Assembly: GCA_029879555.1 (NCBI GenBank)
Contig: JAOUQB010000001.1
Span: forward strand, 1 to 25,586
Length of the DNA stretch: 25,586 nt
Direction of reading: 5' to 3'
Origin: Nitrospirota bacterium
Lineage (GTDB): Bacteria; Nitrospirota; Nitrospiria; Nitrospirales; UBA8639
The position numbers and the translations under genes are program-made. The notes beneath the pieces were generated by a model that was given only the letters and a program-made list of their open reading frames with translations, was not told the DNA's origin and did not search any database. The first letter of the stretch is position 1. Each line of letters starts with the position of its first letter. Shown one piece after another: positions 8,166-16,688 of this stretch.

Positions 8166-9026
8166 TTAGTTAGGGCTGGCTTGTTGCCGACGAAGATCGT
8201 AAGCCAGCCCGATTTTGCTCAATGTCCAGATTAACCATTTTGAGGGATCGAAATCGTACCAACGAATGCCATTGCGGTAATCGCTTTGATACATGTGGTG
8301 GTAATTGTGGTAGCCCTCACCAAACGTCAGTAGGGAAATCCACCAACTGTCGCGGCTGGAATTAGAGGTACCGTGAGGCTGATCACCCCAAATGTGGCAG
8401 ATGGAATTAATGAAAAATGTGGAGTTTAAGACAAAAAAAGTGCGTGCTAAGCCAGCTAAAAGAAAACAACCAATGCCGCCGATCCAGCCGTTGTACAAAA
8501 GGCCGACGAAGAACGGGAGGAACAACCCAGTCAACACAATCGGAAGGTAATATTTGTTTTGCCAAACAACCAACGGATCTTGTAAGAGGCGTGTCTGGTA
8601 TTTAGGGTCTCGGTTGGGGTCTTTCCAAAAAATCCATCCACAATGGCTATGCCAAAATCCTAGTGTGGCGTTATAGGGATCTTCGTCCTTATCGCAGCGT
8701 GAATGATGCCGAAGGTGATCTCCGCACCAGCGTAACGCGGAATTTTCTAAAGCCATTCCGCCGGCAATTAAAAAAGCCATCTTTACCCAATCCGGGCATT
8801 TAAAGCTTCTATGCGTCAGTAAGCGATGATATCCAACCGTAATGCCAAGTCCAGTAATCATGTACAAGGAAACAAACATTGTCCAGTCCACCCAGGTGAA
8901 GTCATAGAAATAGGCATACACCGGAAGGCCAACAATGGTAGCGGCTATGATCAAACCAAAAAGGAACATGGTGGGGTAATCTCGTTGAGGGGTTCCGGCT
9001 TTTGACGGGTCTAGTGTTCTTGACAT
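8166..9026 (-). CDS. Membrane fatty acid (acyl-CoA/acyl-lipid) desaturase
   Basis: A 286-residue delta-9-type desaturase that puts a cis double bond in a saturated acyl chain using a di-iron centre. All three His boxes are present: HRLLTH (67-72), HLRHH (104-108) and HNYHH (240-244). Hydrophobic pairs at about 20-65 and 160-205 fit four membrane helices. No cytochrome b5 domain is fused, so electrons must come from a separate carrier. The ATG has AAGGA 10 bases upstream. The gene appears to be a single unit. An inverted repeat and a dyad lie in its upstream region (see 9050-9113). Confidence 0.93.
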   Translation of the reverse strand: MSRTLDPSKAGTPQRDYPTMFLFGLIIAATIVGLPVYAYFYDFTWVDWTMFVSLYMITGLGITVGYHRLLTHRSFKCPDWVKMAFLIAGGMALENSALRWCGDHLRHHSRCDKDEDPYNATLGFWHSHCGWIFWKDPNRDPKYQTRLLQDPLVVWQNKYYLPIVLTGLFLPFFVGLLYNGWIGGIGCFLLAGLARTFFVLNSTFFINSICHIWGDQPHGTSNSSRDSWWISLLTFGEGYHNYHHMYQSDYRNGIRWYDFDPSKWLIWTLSKIGLAYDLRRQQASPN

Positions 9027-9049
9027 GGCGGCAATGTCCTTATGTATCT

Positions 9050-9113
9050 CTCACCGGTATGTTTATGAATTGAAGGGTGCCCTGCAAAGGAATGATCCAC
9101 CGGTGAGGGATCA
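9050..9113. promoter_or_regulatory. Inverted repeat and dyad upstream of the desaturase
   Basis: CTCACCGGT at 9050-9058 and its exact reverse complement ACCGGTGAG at 9099-9107 are separated by 40 bases. The second arm sits inside a dyad whose outer arms TGATCC (9093-9098) and GGATCA (9108-9113) are also perfect complements. The site lies 24-87 bases upstream of the desaturase start. It could be an operator for a regulator of membrane fluidity or a leader hairpin. The function is inferred from position only. Confidence 0.4.
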
Positions 9114-9346
9114 GTTAATCAAAAAAACATTGAAATTGGTAACTCTGATACAGGAAAGTGGTTTGCTCTTTTCAGAATTTACAGGATGAGACCTGCCCAT
9201 GTATAAGAGCTAGTTGAGAATACTATGACCACAGGTTCCTTGTAAAGAGGAAGCCACAAAACTCCACCTTTCCTGTCACTATTAGCTTAGCAGACTTCTT
9301 TGAAAAATCCAGTCATTCAGTGGAGAAGGCGGGGAGGGAGGTGGCT

Positions 9347-9377
9347 GTGATCGCTTTCCTTTTGGGAAAGCGATCAC
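9347..9377 (-). terminator. Hairpin directly after ahcY
   Basis: A perfect 13-base-pair stem (arms GTGATCGCTTTCC and GGAAAGCGATCAC) with a 5-base loop, starting 13 bases past the ahcY stop. No T-run follows on the minus strand, so it may act as a 3' end-stabilising hairpin or a non-canonical terminator. Confidence 0.55.
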
Positions 9378-9389
9378 AAAAGCAGCCCA

Positions 9390-10775
9390 TTAGTACTTAT
9401 AGGTATCTTCTTTAAATGGGCCTTCAACTGGAACATGAATGTACTGAGCTTGGGTTTTTGTCAGTTTGGTTAAGACCCCGCCAAATCCACGGACCATATG
9501 GGCAGCCACTTCTTCGTCTAAAATTTTGGGAAGTACTTGGACGGTCGGAGTTTCGCGTTCCACATGGTCGGCATACTTTCGCTCATAGAGGAAAATTTGA
9601 GCCAAGACTTGATTGGAAAATGAGCCATCCATAATTCGAGAAGGGTGCCCAGTGGCATTACCAAGATTAACCAGCCGCCCCTCAGATAATAAGATTAAAT
9701 GGTCCTTAACTGCTTTGTTCCGGTAGATTTTGTGAACTTGTGGCTTCACTTCCTCCCACTCCCAGTTTTTCCGCATATACTGCGTGTCAATTTCGTTGTC
9801 AAAATGTCCAATGTTGCACACTACAGCGCCGCATTTTAGGGCTTGTAACATGGCAGAATCACACACATTCAGATTGCCGGTTGTCGTAACGACCAAATCG
9901 GTTTGGCTCAACAGTAATTGGTTCGTGTCCTCAAGTTTGCCGGTATTAATCCCGTCTTTGTAGGGCGAAACGACTTCAAATCCATCCATGCAGGCCTGCA
10001 TAGCGCAAATTGGGTCAATTTCAGAAATTTTGACAATCATGCCTTCTTGGCGAAGGGATTGGGCTGATCCTTTCCCCACATCACCGTAGCCGATGACGAG
10101 TGCTTTTTTCCCAGCCATCAAATGATCTGTTCCTCGCTTGATGGCGTCATTTAGGCTGTGGCGGCATCCATATTTATTGTCATTTTTTGACTTGGTGACA
10201 GAGTCGTTTACGTTGATGGCTGGAACTTTTAACGTGCCATTTTTCATCATTTCTTGTAACCGATGCACGCCAGTGGTTGTTTCTTCCGTGATCCCGTGAA
10301 TGTGATCCAGCATGGCTGGATATTTCCCATGGAGCATCATGGTTAAATCGCCGCCATCATCTAATACCATGTTAGCATCCCAGGGTTTCCCATCTTTTAA
10401 AATCGTCTGCTCAAGACACCAATCGTATTCTTCTGCCGTCTCTCCCTTCCATGCAAATACGGGAATCCCTTTGGCGGCAATGGCAGCCGCAGCGTGATCC
10501 TGCGTTGAAAAGATATTGCAAGACGACCAGCGCACTTCCGCACCTAGTTCAATCAGGGTCTCAATTAACACACCTGTTTGGATGGTCATGTGAATACATC
10601 CCAAAATTTTGGCGCCTCTAAGAGGCTGCGAGCTACGGAATTTATCTCGGAGGGCCATCAAGGCTGGCATTTCCGTTTCAGCAATTTGCAGTTCTTTCCG
10701 GCCCCAGGCTGAAAGGTTAATGTCCGCAACTTTATAATCTTGTGTGGTAGCTTCTAATGTACTGGCAGTACTCAT
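9390..10775 (-). CDS. ahcY: Adenosylhomocysteinase
   Basis: Splits S-adenosylhomocysteine into adenosine and homocysteine, relieving product inhibition of methyltransferases. The product is 461 residues from the ATG at 10775, which has a GGGGGGAG ribosome site about 9 bases upstream; the frame stays open 27 more codons but those residues are not family-like. Landmarks: EETTTGV (164-170), SKNDNKYG (196-203), the NAD-binding GYGDVGKG (229-236), and the C-terminal PFKEDTYKY ending in the conserved Lys-Tyr. It follows metK by 130 bases on the same strand, so the two steps that make SAM and remove SAH are probably co-expressed. A strong hairpin lies just after the stop. Confidence 0.97.
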   Translation of the reverse strand: MSTASTLEATTQDYKVADINLSAWGRKELQIAETEMPALMALRDKFRSSQPLRGAKILGCIHMTIQTGVLIETLIELGAEVRWSSCNIFSTQDHAAAAIAAKGIPVFAWKGETAEEYDWCLEQTILKDGKPWDANMVLDDGGDLTMMLHGKYPAMLDHIHGITEETTTGVHRLQEMMKNGTLKVPAINVNDSVTKSKNDNKYGCRHSLNDAIKRGTDHLMAGKKALVIGYGDVGKGSAQSLRQEGMIVKISEIDPICAMQACMDGFEVVSPYKDGINTGKLEDTNQLLLSQTDLVVTTTGNLNVCDSAMLQALKCGAVVCNIGHFDNEIDTQYMRKNWEWEEVKPQVHKIYRNKAVKDHLILLSEGRLVNLGNATGHPSRIMDGSFSNQVLAQIFLYERKYADHVERETPTVQVLPKILDEEVAAHMVRGFGGVLTKLTKTQAQYIHVPVEGPFKEDTYKY

Positions 10776-10905
10776 AATGATCACTCCCCCCTCGTTTGTC
10801 TGTGTGGGTAACCTAATTAGCAAATTATGGAATGCAAAAGCATAGATTGAGGGCAAGAAGTCTGACTTCCTCTCTCAGATCTGGCCGGAACCATTGTTTA
10901 TTAAA

Positions 10906-12057
10906 TTATAACCCAGCTTCCCTTCGTAGCAAGGCAGCTTTGTCAGTCTTTTCCCAAGTAAACCCTGGTTCATTTCGGCCAAAATGTCCATAGGCTGCTG
11001 TTTGCTTATAGATGGGGCGGCGCAATTTGAGGTGTTCGATAATACCCTTTGGTGTTAAGGAAAAATGCTTGCGCACTAATTTTTCAATGCGTTCCACGTT
11101 AGTTTTTTCTGTTCCTTTAGTATCCACTAAAACTGAGACGGGTTCAGCGACCCCAATGGCATAGGCTAATTGCACTTCGCATTTTTCAGCCAATTGGGCG
11201 GCAATAATATTTTTGGCAATGTAACGAGCCATGTAAGAGGCCGACCGATCGACTTTGCTCGGATCTTTTCCAGAAAAAGCGCCTCCGCCGTGGCTGCCAA
11301 CTCCCCCATAGGTATCGACAATAATTTTACGGCCTGTGAGTCCTGCGTCGCCCATGGGTCCTCCCACGACAAATCGTCCTGTTGGATTAATGTGAAATTT
11401 GATGTTTTTAGGGTTAAACAATTTCTTGGGCATGACGGGAATAATCACTTTTTCCATAATATCTTTTTCAATCTTCTTTGATGTCACCGCCTCGCTGTGT
11501 TGCGTCGAAACCACGATGGTATCAATTCTGACGGGCTTGCCATTTTTGTATTCAATGGTAACCTGGGCCTTTCCATCCGGTCGAACCCAAGGCAAAATAT
11601 TCTTTTTGCGAACTTCAGCTAATCGTCGAGTCAGTCGGTGGGCGAGGACAATCGTCATCGGCATGAGCTCAGCGGTTTCATTAGAGGCATAGCCAAACAT
11701 GAGGCCTTGATCCCCGGCACCTCCGGTATCCACGCCCATCGCGATATCGCCAGACTGGTTATCAATTGAAGTCAAGACGGAGCAAGTGCGATGATCAAAT
11801 CCCCAGGTCGCATCTGAATACCCAACGCCTTTAATAGTTTCCCGAATAATCTCAGGAATTTCCACGTAGGCTTTAGTGGAAATTTCTCCAGCCACAAAGG
11901 CAATGCCGGTGGTAATCAACGTTTCACAGGCTACTCGGCAGTTCCTATCTTTTGCCATAATCGCATCCAAGATGCTATCTGAAATTTGGTCAGCAATTTT
12001 ATCAGGATGCCCTTCTGTGACTGATTCAGACGTAAACAGATAACTGGATTGTCTCAT
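10906..12057 (-). CDS. metK: S-adenosylmethionine synthetase
   Basis: Makes S-adenosylmethionine from methionine and ATP. The 383-residue length is normal. Seen: GHPDKIAD near residue 16, [12 protein letters not shown] (the ATP-binding signature) near 112, and the glycine-rich [16 protein letters not shown] loop near 258. A run of five G (AGGGGGAA) lies upstream of the ATG as a ribosome site. The leader just upstream contains short, mutually exclusive hairpins (see 12079-12106) but no SAM riboswitch consensus that I recognise. ahcY follows. SAM made here would also supply the two radical SAM enzymes in the window, although that is general rather than specific. Confidence 0.97.
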   Translation of the reverse strand: MRQSSYLFTSESVTEGHPDKIADQISDSILDAIMAKDRNCRVACETLITTGIAFVAGEISTKAYVEIPEIIRETIKGVGYSDATWGFDHRTCSVLTSIDNQSGDIAMGVDTGGAGDQGLMFGYASNETAELMPMTIVLAHRLTRRLAEVRKKNILPWVRPDGKAQVTIEYKNGKPVRIDTIVVSTQHSEAVTSKKIEKDIMEKVIIPVMPKKLFNPKNIKFHINPTGRFVVGGPMGDAGLTGRKIIVDTYGGVGSHGGGAFSGKDPSKVDRSASYMARYIAKNIIAAQLAEKCEVQLAYAIGVAEPVSVLVDTKGTEKTNVERIEKLVRKHFSLTPKGIIEHLKLRRPIYKQTAAYGHFGRNEPGFTWEKTDKAALLRREAGL

Positions 12058-12078
12058 TGATTCCCCCTAATTAAATAG

Positions 12079-12106
12079 GCCGAGCTTCATGCTCAACCCT
12101 CGGGCA
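12079..12106 (-). promoter_or_regulatory. Possible structured metK leader
   Basis: Read on the minus strand, two competing stems share bases: GAGC/GCTC (12082-12094, 5-base loop) and CCGAG/CTCGG (12080-12103). They lie about 25-45 bases before the metK start and near its GGGGG ribosome site. This could be a small regulatory leader, but the stems are short and chance is a real alternative. Confidence 0.25.
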
Positions 12107-12667
12107 TAGACCCTAAGTGAATAATGCAAAAACCAAAACCCTTACTATACATCAAGGAAAACTTTTGCACAATTTTCAAATCGAAAATGATTTGAGGAAT
12201 GGATACCCAGACTTTCAAAAAATACGTTATGTCTCTCCGAGAAAATATGGAAAGGCTTGAAGGGGGCGTAGGGGAAGTCGACTGAATCCGCTAAAGGTCC
12301 ATCGCAAAGGATTTTCGAAGATATCAGATTTGCCGTCGTTCTTTCTGATTCGCCAGCAATCATTTGATCCCTCTGATCCGCCCGTTATATAAAATAAAAT
12401 ACTTAGATGAATGGTAAGTTTTTTTACTTAGGTAGCAATGCTATATGCGTATCATGGTTTTAGAAAGTTCTCAGCCAAAAACGGTTGAAAATTATATGAT
12501 TTTTTCCATCGACTTCGGAGAGCTTGGCTGGCTACTTTGGCTTGCATAACCGAATTTCAGGGTGGTAAGATCCGGTGTTATTTTACGGATAAATATTAGG
12601 TATATCTGCGAATTTCCTATCGATTAAAGCGAGCGGGGTGGTCTGGCTTTTTTCATGGCAATTCCAG

Positions 12668-12675
12668 TAAGGAGG
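12668..12675 (+). promoter_or_regulatory. Strong ribosome binding site for the Usp-PCP_red gene
   Basis: TAAGGAGG ends 7 bases before the ATG at 12683. It is the best Shine-Dalgarno match in the window and fixes that start codon. Confidence 0.85.
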
Positions 12676-12682
12676 CTTGTGA

Positions 12683-14773
12683 ATGTACAAAACGATATAT
12701 GTCCCAGTCGATAATTCAGACCATTCCAATATGGCTGTCGAGTTGGGCGTCCAATTCGCGAAGGTATTTGGGTCGAAAATGGTTGGGAGCCATGTCTATG
12801 CCGCAAAAATGCATGATAAGCGGTTTAAGCAAATGGAAGCTGGGCTCCCCGAAGAATATCATGACGAGAAAGAATTGGATCGACAACGGCAAATCCATGA
12901 TTCCTTGATAACGCGTGGTCTCCAAATCATTACTGATTCGTATTTAGATTACGTTGGTGAAAAGTGTGACGAAGCCAATATTCCTCTGGAGCGACGTTCC
13001 TTGGAAGGACGCAATTGGAAGGCGATTGCGGAAGACATTACTAAAAATGGCTACGACCTCACCATTATGGGTGCGTTAGGCGTGGGGGCTGTCAAAGATT
13101 CCATTATCGGGAGCAACACAGAACGAGTTATTCGACGGGTGCGCAATTCGGATATGTTCATCGTCAAAGATACCAAGCCAATGAATGGCGGAAAAATCGT
13201 GGTAGCCGTGGATGGCAGTCATTACTCTTTTGGTGGCCTAAAGACCGCGTTGGCTCTTGGGAAGGCCCTGAATAAACCGGTTGAGGCAATTTCCGCATTT
13301 GACCCGTATTTCCACTATGCGGCTTTCCACAGTATTTCAGGGGTTCTGAATGAGGAAGCAGGAAAAGTCTTCAGATTTAAAGAACAAGAAAAACTGCATG
13401 AAGAAGTTATTGATAGTGGGTTGGCAAAAATTTACCAATCGCATTTAGATGTTTCGCGTGATGTGGCCCAGGACGAGGGAGCTGACATTAAGACCACCCT
13501 ATTGGATGGCAAGGCTTTTGAGAAGGTCATCCAGTATGTTCGGAAAGAACAGCCATGGCTTCTTATCGTGGGGCGCATTGGTGTTCATAGTGACGAAGAT
13601 ATGGATATCGGCAGCAATGCCGAGAATCTTTTACGATCCGCACCTTGTAATGTCTTGATTTCCAATAGAAAGTTTGTGCCGCCTATTGATACCCAGGCGG
13701 AGTACACGATTGCCTGGACGGAAGAGGCGCTACGGCGCATGGAGAAAATCCCAGTATTTGCCCGAGGTGTCGCAAAGACGGCTATCCATCGCTATGCCAT
13801 CGAAAAAGGACATACGATTATCAGTAATTCGGTGATTGATGATGCCGTGGGCGATATTCTTCCGGCTGGAGCCATGGATGCGATGAAAACTCTTGGTGGA
13901 ACCCTGGATGCTGCCGGTGTTGATCGGAATGCCATGCAGGCTGACAATCAGGTGGCACAAGACTTAATGGGATCGACGATGAGTGGCATGATGGCTCAGG
14001 TTGTAGAAGAAAAACCGGTTGCTGCGAATCCATTGAGTGCTGGGAATCAAAATTATTTGGATCGGATGTCACGAGATTATTATGTGTGTGGTGGATGTGG
14101 GTATATTGGAAAAGGGGCCCATCCGGTTTTATGTCCTGTTTGTGGCCTGGATGGGGCACAATTTAAACAAGTGGATAAATCCATTTTTGATGCGGCAGCC
14201 AAGGCGGAAGGTGGTCTGGAAACGGAAGTCGCGTACGATGATATCCCCATGCAATGGACCAAAGATTCCCGAGAAGCTATTCGTTCCGTTCCTGCTGGAT
14301 TTCAGCGTCGGCGTGCGAAAGCCAAAATTGAAAAGACTGCCAGAAAGTTAGGAATGACGACCATCACATTGGAGTATGCAGGGCCGATGATTCAAGAGGC
14401 GGCGGCAGAAGACTATACTCCAATCTTTGCCAATAAAACGGCTGGGGAGGCTTCAATTATGGGTTCTGATTCCAAGAATGACCAAGCTCCTGAGTCCAAT
14501 GGGTCTGATCCCTATACGTGGGAACCCGATGCCCTTCAACGATTGGAACGGGCTCCGGCAGGTTTTATGCGGGATTGCACCAAGGCGTTAATTATTAAGC
14601 ATGCGGAAAAAGTTGGTACCACAACTATTACCCTTGATGTGGCTAACCAGGGTATTGAGCAAGCGAAGGAAACCATGGAAGAAGCGATGAAATCGGGGAA
14701 TGTCAAGGACATTGTTGCCAAGCTGACCGGGACAGGGGCGACTTCTGAAGCCCAACCAGGAGCCGGTCACTAA
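12683..14773 (+). CDS. Tandem universal stress protein fused to three PCP_red domains and a rubredoxin-like ribbon
   Basis: Product of 696 residues with an unusual architecture. Usp domain 1 (2-163) and Usp domain 2 (170-327) each keep the nucleotide-binding G-x2-G-x9-G-S motif (Gly130/133/143 and Gly297/300/310). Residues 341-393 match PCP_red, the C-terminal domain of BchB/ChlB, in the pattern Trp, Ala, IPxF, R, YA..G and T/I. A Ala/Gly/Met-rich linker leads to a rubredoxin-like knuckle with Cys469, Cys472, Cys484 and Cys487. Two further PCP_red copies follow at 521-573 and 609-661, each with W, APAGF or VPAGF, and TxTITL. There is no signal peptide, so it is cytosolic. The stop overlaps the next ATG by one base. 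I infer ATP binding and possible tetrapyrrole or redox sensing; the true role is unknown. No chlorophyll genes are present, so chlorophyll synthesis is unlikely. Confidence 0.88.
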   Translation: MYKTIYVPVDNSDHSNMAVELGVQFAKVFGSKMVGSHVYAAKMHDKRFKQMEAGLPEEYHDEKELDRQRQIHDSLITRGLQIITDSYLDYVGEKCDEANIPLERRSLEGRNWKAIAEDITKNGYDLTIMGALGVGAVKDSIIGSNTERVIRRVRNSDMFIVKDTKPMNGGKIVVAVDGSHYSFGGLKTALALGKALNKPVEAISAFDPYFHYAAFHSISGVLNEEAGKVFRFKEQEKLHEEVIDSGLAKIYQSHLDVSRDVAQDEGADIKTTLLDGKAFEKVIQYVRKEQPWLLIVGRIGVHSDEDMDIGSNAENLLRSAPCNVLISNRKFVPPIDTQAEYTIAWTEEALRRMEKIPVFARGVAKTAIHRYAIEKGHTIISNSVIDDAVGDILPAGAMDAMKTLGGTLDAAGVDRNAMQADNQVAQDLMGSTMSGMMAQVVEEKPVAANPLSAGNQNYLDRMSRDYYVCGGCGYIGKGAHPVLCPVCGLDGAQFKQVDKSIFDAAAKAEGGLETEVAYDDIPMQWTKDSREAIRSVPAGFQRRRAKAKIEKTARKLGMTTITLEYAGPMIQEAAAEDYTPIFANKTAGEASIMGSDSKNDQAPESNGSDPYTWEPDALQRLERAPAGFMRDCTKALIIKHAEKVGTTTITLDVANQGIEQAKETMEEAMKSGNVKDIVAKLTGTGATSEAQPGAGH

Positions 14774-16161
14774 TGGGTAAATCCCTTCCGGTTCTTAACT
14801 CATTATTCAATAGTCTGTCGTCGTTAGGTTCGAATGCCGTCTCGCGGTTCGAATCCCTTCGTCCAGGTCCAGGGATTGATGCCCCAGGCGATGGCCGGAC
14901 GGTTGATGATTTTAAGCCGTACTTGGTCGCTCTGAATCTCACCAGTCGCTGTAATCTCAAATGTGAACACTGTTATTTGGACGCGACGACAAAGATGAGT
15001 GGTGGGCACGATGAACTTTCCACCGAGGAATGCTTCCGACTCATCGATCAAATTGCTGAGGTCAATCGGGGAAGTCTCTTGGTGATTACAGGCGGTGAAC
15101 CGTTAGTGCGACCAGATATCTTAGACATCGCTCGACATGCTGTGAAACACCAATTTATGGTGGTTTTCGGGACCAATGGCATGTTGATTGACGATGCCAT
15201 GGCGAAACAGATGGTGGAAATTGGGGTCATGGGAGTTGGAATCAGCATTGATTCACTTGATGCCGCCACCCACAATGCGTTTCGTGGAATGCCGAATGCC
15301 TGGGAAGGTGCCTTAGCCGGCATCGAAGCTTGTAAGCGTAACGGGCTACAGTTCCAAGTTCATTTCAGCGCGCAACCCATGAACTATAAAGAATTACCGG
15401 CTGTCATTGATTGGGCACATGATCTTGGAGCCAAAGTGCTCAATGTCTTTTTCATGGTTTGCACGGGACGTGGTGAGGAATTGACCGATATTACGCCCAC
15501 CCAATACGAGGAAGTCTTAGTCCATTTGATCGAAAGCCAAGATAAATACCAAGATATGTTGGTTCGGGCCCGATGTGCCCCACATTTTAAACGTCTAGCT
15601 TACGAAAAAGACCCGAATTCACCGATCACGAAGGCTCAGGGTTATATGGGCGGCGGTTGCCTTGCGGGGACCAACTATGCGCGAGTGACGCCAAACGGCG
15701 ATCTGACGCCCTGTCCTTACATGCCTTTATCTGCAGGAAATATTCGGGACAATAGCTTTGTTGATTTGTGGGAGAAGTCGGAGGTGTTTGATTCCTTTCG
15801 CTACCCGCATCTCAAAGGCAAGTGTGGCGATTGCGAGTACAGTGAAATTTGCGGTGGTTGTCGTGCGCGACCCTATGTGGACCATGGAGATTGGATGGAT
15901 GAAGATGAATGGTGTCTCTATACCCCGAAAGGTGGGGAAAAGATTCAGGTGGCCTTCAATGTGCCAGAGGCCTCATCCGTCATTTGGGACCAAGCTTCGG
16001 AAGAACGGCTCAGTCGTATCCCCTATTTCTTGCGGGCCATGGTAAAAAAAGGTGTAGAGCGCCATGCCGTGGAAGAAGGGATATCCGTCGTCACCATCGA
16101 ATTAATGGAAGAACTTCGCAAACGCCGGTTTGGCAACGAAAAACCAGTCTTTAAGTTCTAA
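14773..16161 (+). CDS. Radical SAM/SPASM protein (NirJ/AhbC/AhbD-like) with C-terminal PCP_red domain
   Basis: Product of 462 residues. The radical SAM cluster motif is Cys60, Cys64, Cys67 (RCNLKCEHCYLD), with GGEP at 107-110 and GISIDS at 156-161. Further Cys at 268, 296, 314, 351, 354, 360, 363 and 381 fit the auxiliary Fe-S SPASM region (CPYMP, CGDC, CGGCRARPY). This resembles the heme-pathway enzymes NirJ (heme d1), AhbC and AhbD, and less closely peptide-modifying SPASM proteins. After the SPASM part, residues 404-449 form a PCP_red domain (W, RIPYFLR, ERHAVEEG, VVTI) like those in the gene just upstream. Its ATG shares one base with the upstream TAA, and its own TAA shares one base with the next ATG, so all three products are probably made together. 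The substrate is unknown; a tetrapyrrole is my best guess. The N-terminal 45 residues are not recognisable. Confidence 0.88.
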   Translation: MGKSLPVLNSLFNSLSSLGSNAVSRFESLRPGPGIDAPGDGRTVDDFKPYLVALNLTSRCNLKCEHCYLDATTKMSGGHDELSTEECFRLIDQIAEVNRGSLLVITGGEPLVRPDILDIARHAVKHQFMVVFGTNGMLIDDAMAKQMVEIGVMGVGISIDSLDAATHNAFRGMPNAWEGALAGIEACKRNGLQFQVHFSAQPMNYKELPAVIDWAHDLGAKVLNVFFMVCTGRGEELTDITPTQYEEVLVHLIESQDKYQDMLVRARCAPHFKRLAYEKDPNSPITKAQGYMGGGCLAGTNYARVTPNGDLTPCPYMPLSAGNIRDNSFVDLWEKSEVFDSFRYPHLKGKCGDCEYSEICGGCRARPYVDHGDWMDEDEWCLYTPKGGEKIQVAFNVPEASSVIWDQASEERLSRIPYFLRAMVKKGVERHAVEEGISVVTIELMEELRKRRFGNEKPVFKF

Positions 16162-16688
16162 TGGAATCCCTTCTTGGGGTCCTCACCGATCTCAACCAAC
16201 TCATTCCGATTGTTGTGCATTGGCTACATTTGCTTTCCGCAGTCGTGTGGATCGGAGGCCTGGCCTTTCTGGTCATGGCTGTAACACCCTGCTTGAAAAC
16301 GACGGTCCCAAAAGAATTCATTAAGCCCATTTCCGAATCATTTTATAAGCAATATAAGCGAATCGTTGGCCTTCTGTTGGTGGTTATTCTGTTTACTGGC
16401 GGGGTCAACCTGCATTATGTGAGTCAAGGAATGATCATGGCGACGGGAGAGGGTGTGGGCCACCATGCCAAATATCTCATGGTCTTTTTTATTAAACTGT
16501 TCTTGGTGCTTGGAGTTTTAACCATTTTCCTCTACACAACTCTCTTTAAAAATGACCCGACTGGCCATGAAGACCAAGAAGAACTAGAAGAAATGGCTGT
16601 CGAGCCCGTCCCCTTCCAGCGAGTGGCCCTATGGATGGGCGTGTTTATTATTCTTTGCGCGTCAGCCATGAAACATCTTCATACCTGA
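16161..16688 (+). CDS. Four-helix membrane protein, CopD/HemJ-like
   Basis: A 175-residue integral membrane protein with helices at about 16-43, 66-88, 104-129 and 153-171. The first helix carries VVHWLHLLSAVVWIGGL (His20, His23), typical of the CopD and HemJ families, in which His residues bind heme or metal. His102-Ala-Lys104 before helix three resembles the HAK motif of HemJ (protoporphyrinogen oxidase) more than classic CopD. An acidic loop (135-146) separates helices three and four. The ATG overlaps the radical SAM stop by one base. With a heme-type radical SAM enzyme next to it, a role in tetrapyrrole chemistry or heme-linked electron transfer is plausible. Copper uptake is the alternative, but no CopC or copper chaperone lies nearby. 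Confidence 0.8.
   Translation: MESLLGVLTDLNQLIPIVVHWLHLLSAVVWIGGLAFLVMAVTPCLKTTVPKEFIKPISESFYKQYKRIVGLLLVVILFTGGVNLHYVSQGMIMATGEGVGHHAKYLMVFFIKLFLVLGVLTIFLYTTLFKNDPTGHEDQEELEEMAVEPVPFQRVALWMGVFIILCASAMKHLHT

Larger units (their letters stand above)
9027..9389. other. Gene-free stretch between ahcY and the desaturase
   Basis: No credible coding frame. It holds the inverted repeats next to the desaturase start and the strong hairpin next to the ahcY stop, both listed separately. The middle is A/T-rich and presumably carries the desaturase promoter, but I cannot pick out confident -35 and -10 boxes. Confidence 0.6.
12058..12682. other. 625-base gene-free divergent region (metK / Usp-PCP_red)
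   Basis: No coding frame that I trust; a 72-codon minus-strand frame at 12145-12363 shows no recognisable features. The region must hold the divergent promoters of metK and the Usp-PCP_red operon. A weak sigma70-like pair, TTGCAT (12542-12547) and TAAGAT (12566-12571) with an 18-base spacer, faces the Usp gene. A 7-bp stem (TCAAATC/GATTTGA) spans 12176-12195. The stretch around 12390-12425 is very A/T-rich and repeats TACTTAG. The length is unusual for this otherwise compact window and could hide a small RNA. Confidence 0.5.

Noticed and set aside
10776-10905. A SAH riboswitch between metK and ahcY
   Set aside because: No match to the conserved SAH riboswitch core; only a small GAAGT/ACTTC stem.
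12058-12200. A SAM riboswitch in front of metK
   Set aside because: None of the SAM-I core blocks I know are present; only short, weak stems are seen.
12145-12363. A 72-codon minus-strand open frame ahead of metK
   Set aside because: No ribosome site, no recognisable domain or hydrophobic pattern, and it lies in a region more likely to be regulatory.
12683-16161. PCP_red domains as evidence for chlorophyll synthesis
   Set aside because: The nitrogenase-like parts of BchB and the partners BchL and BchN are absent; only the small C-terminal domain recurs.
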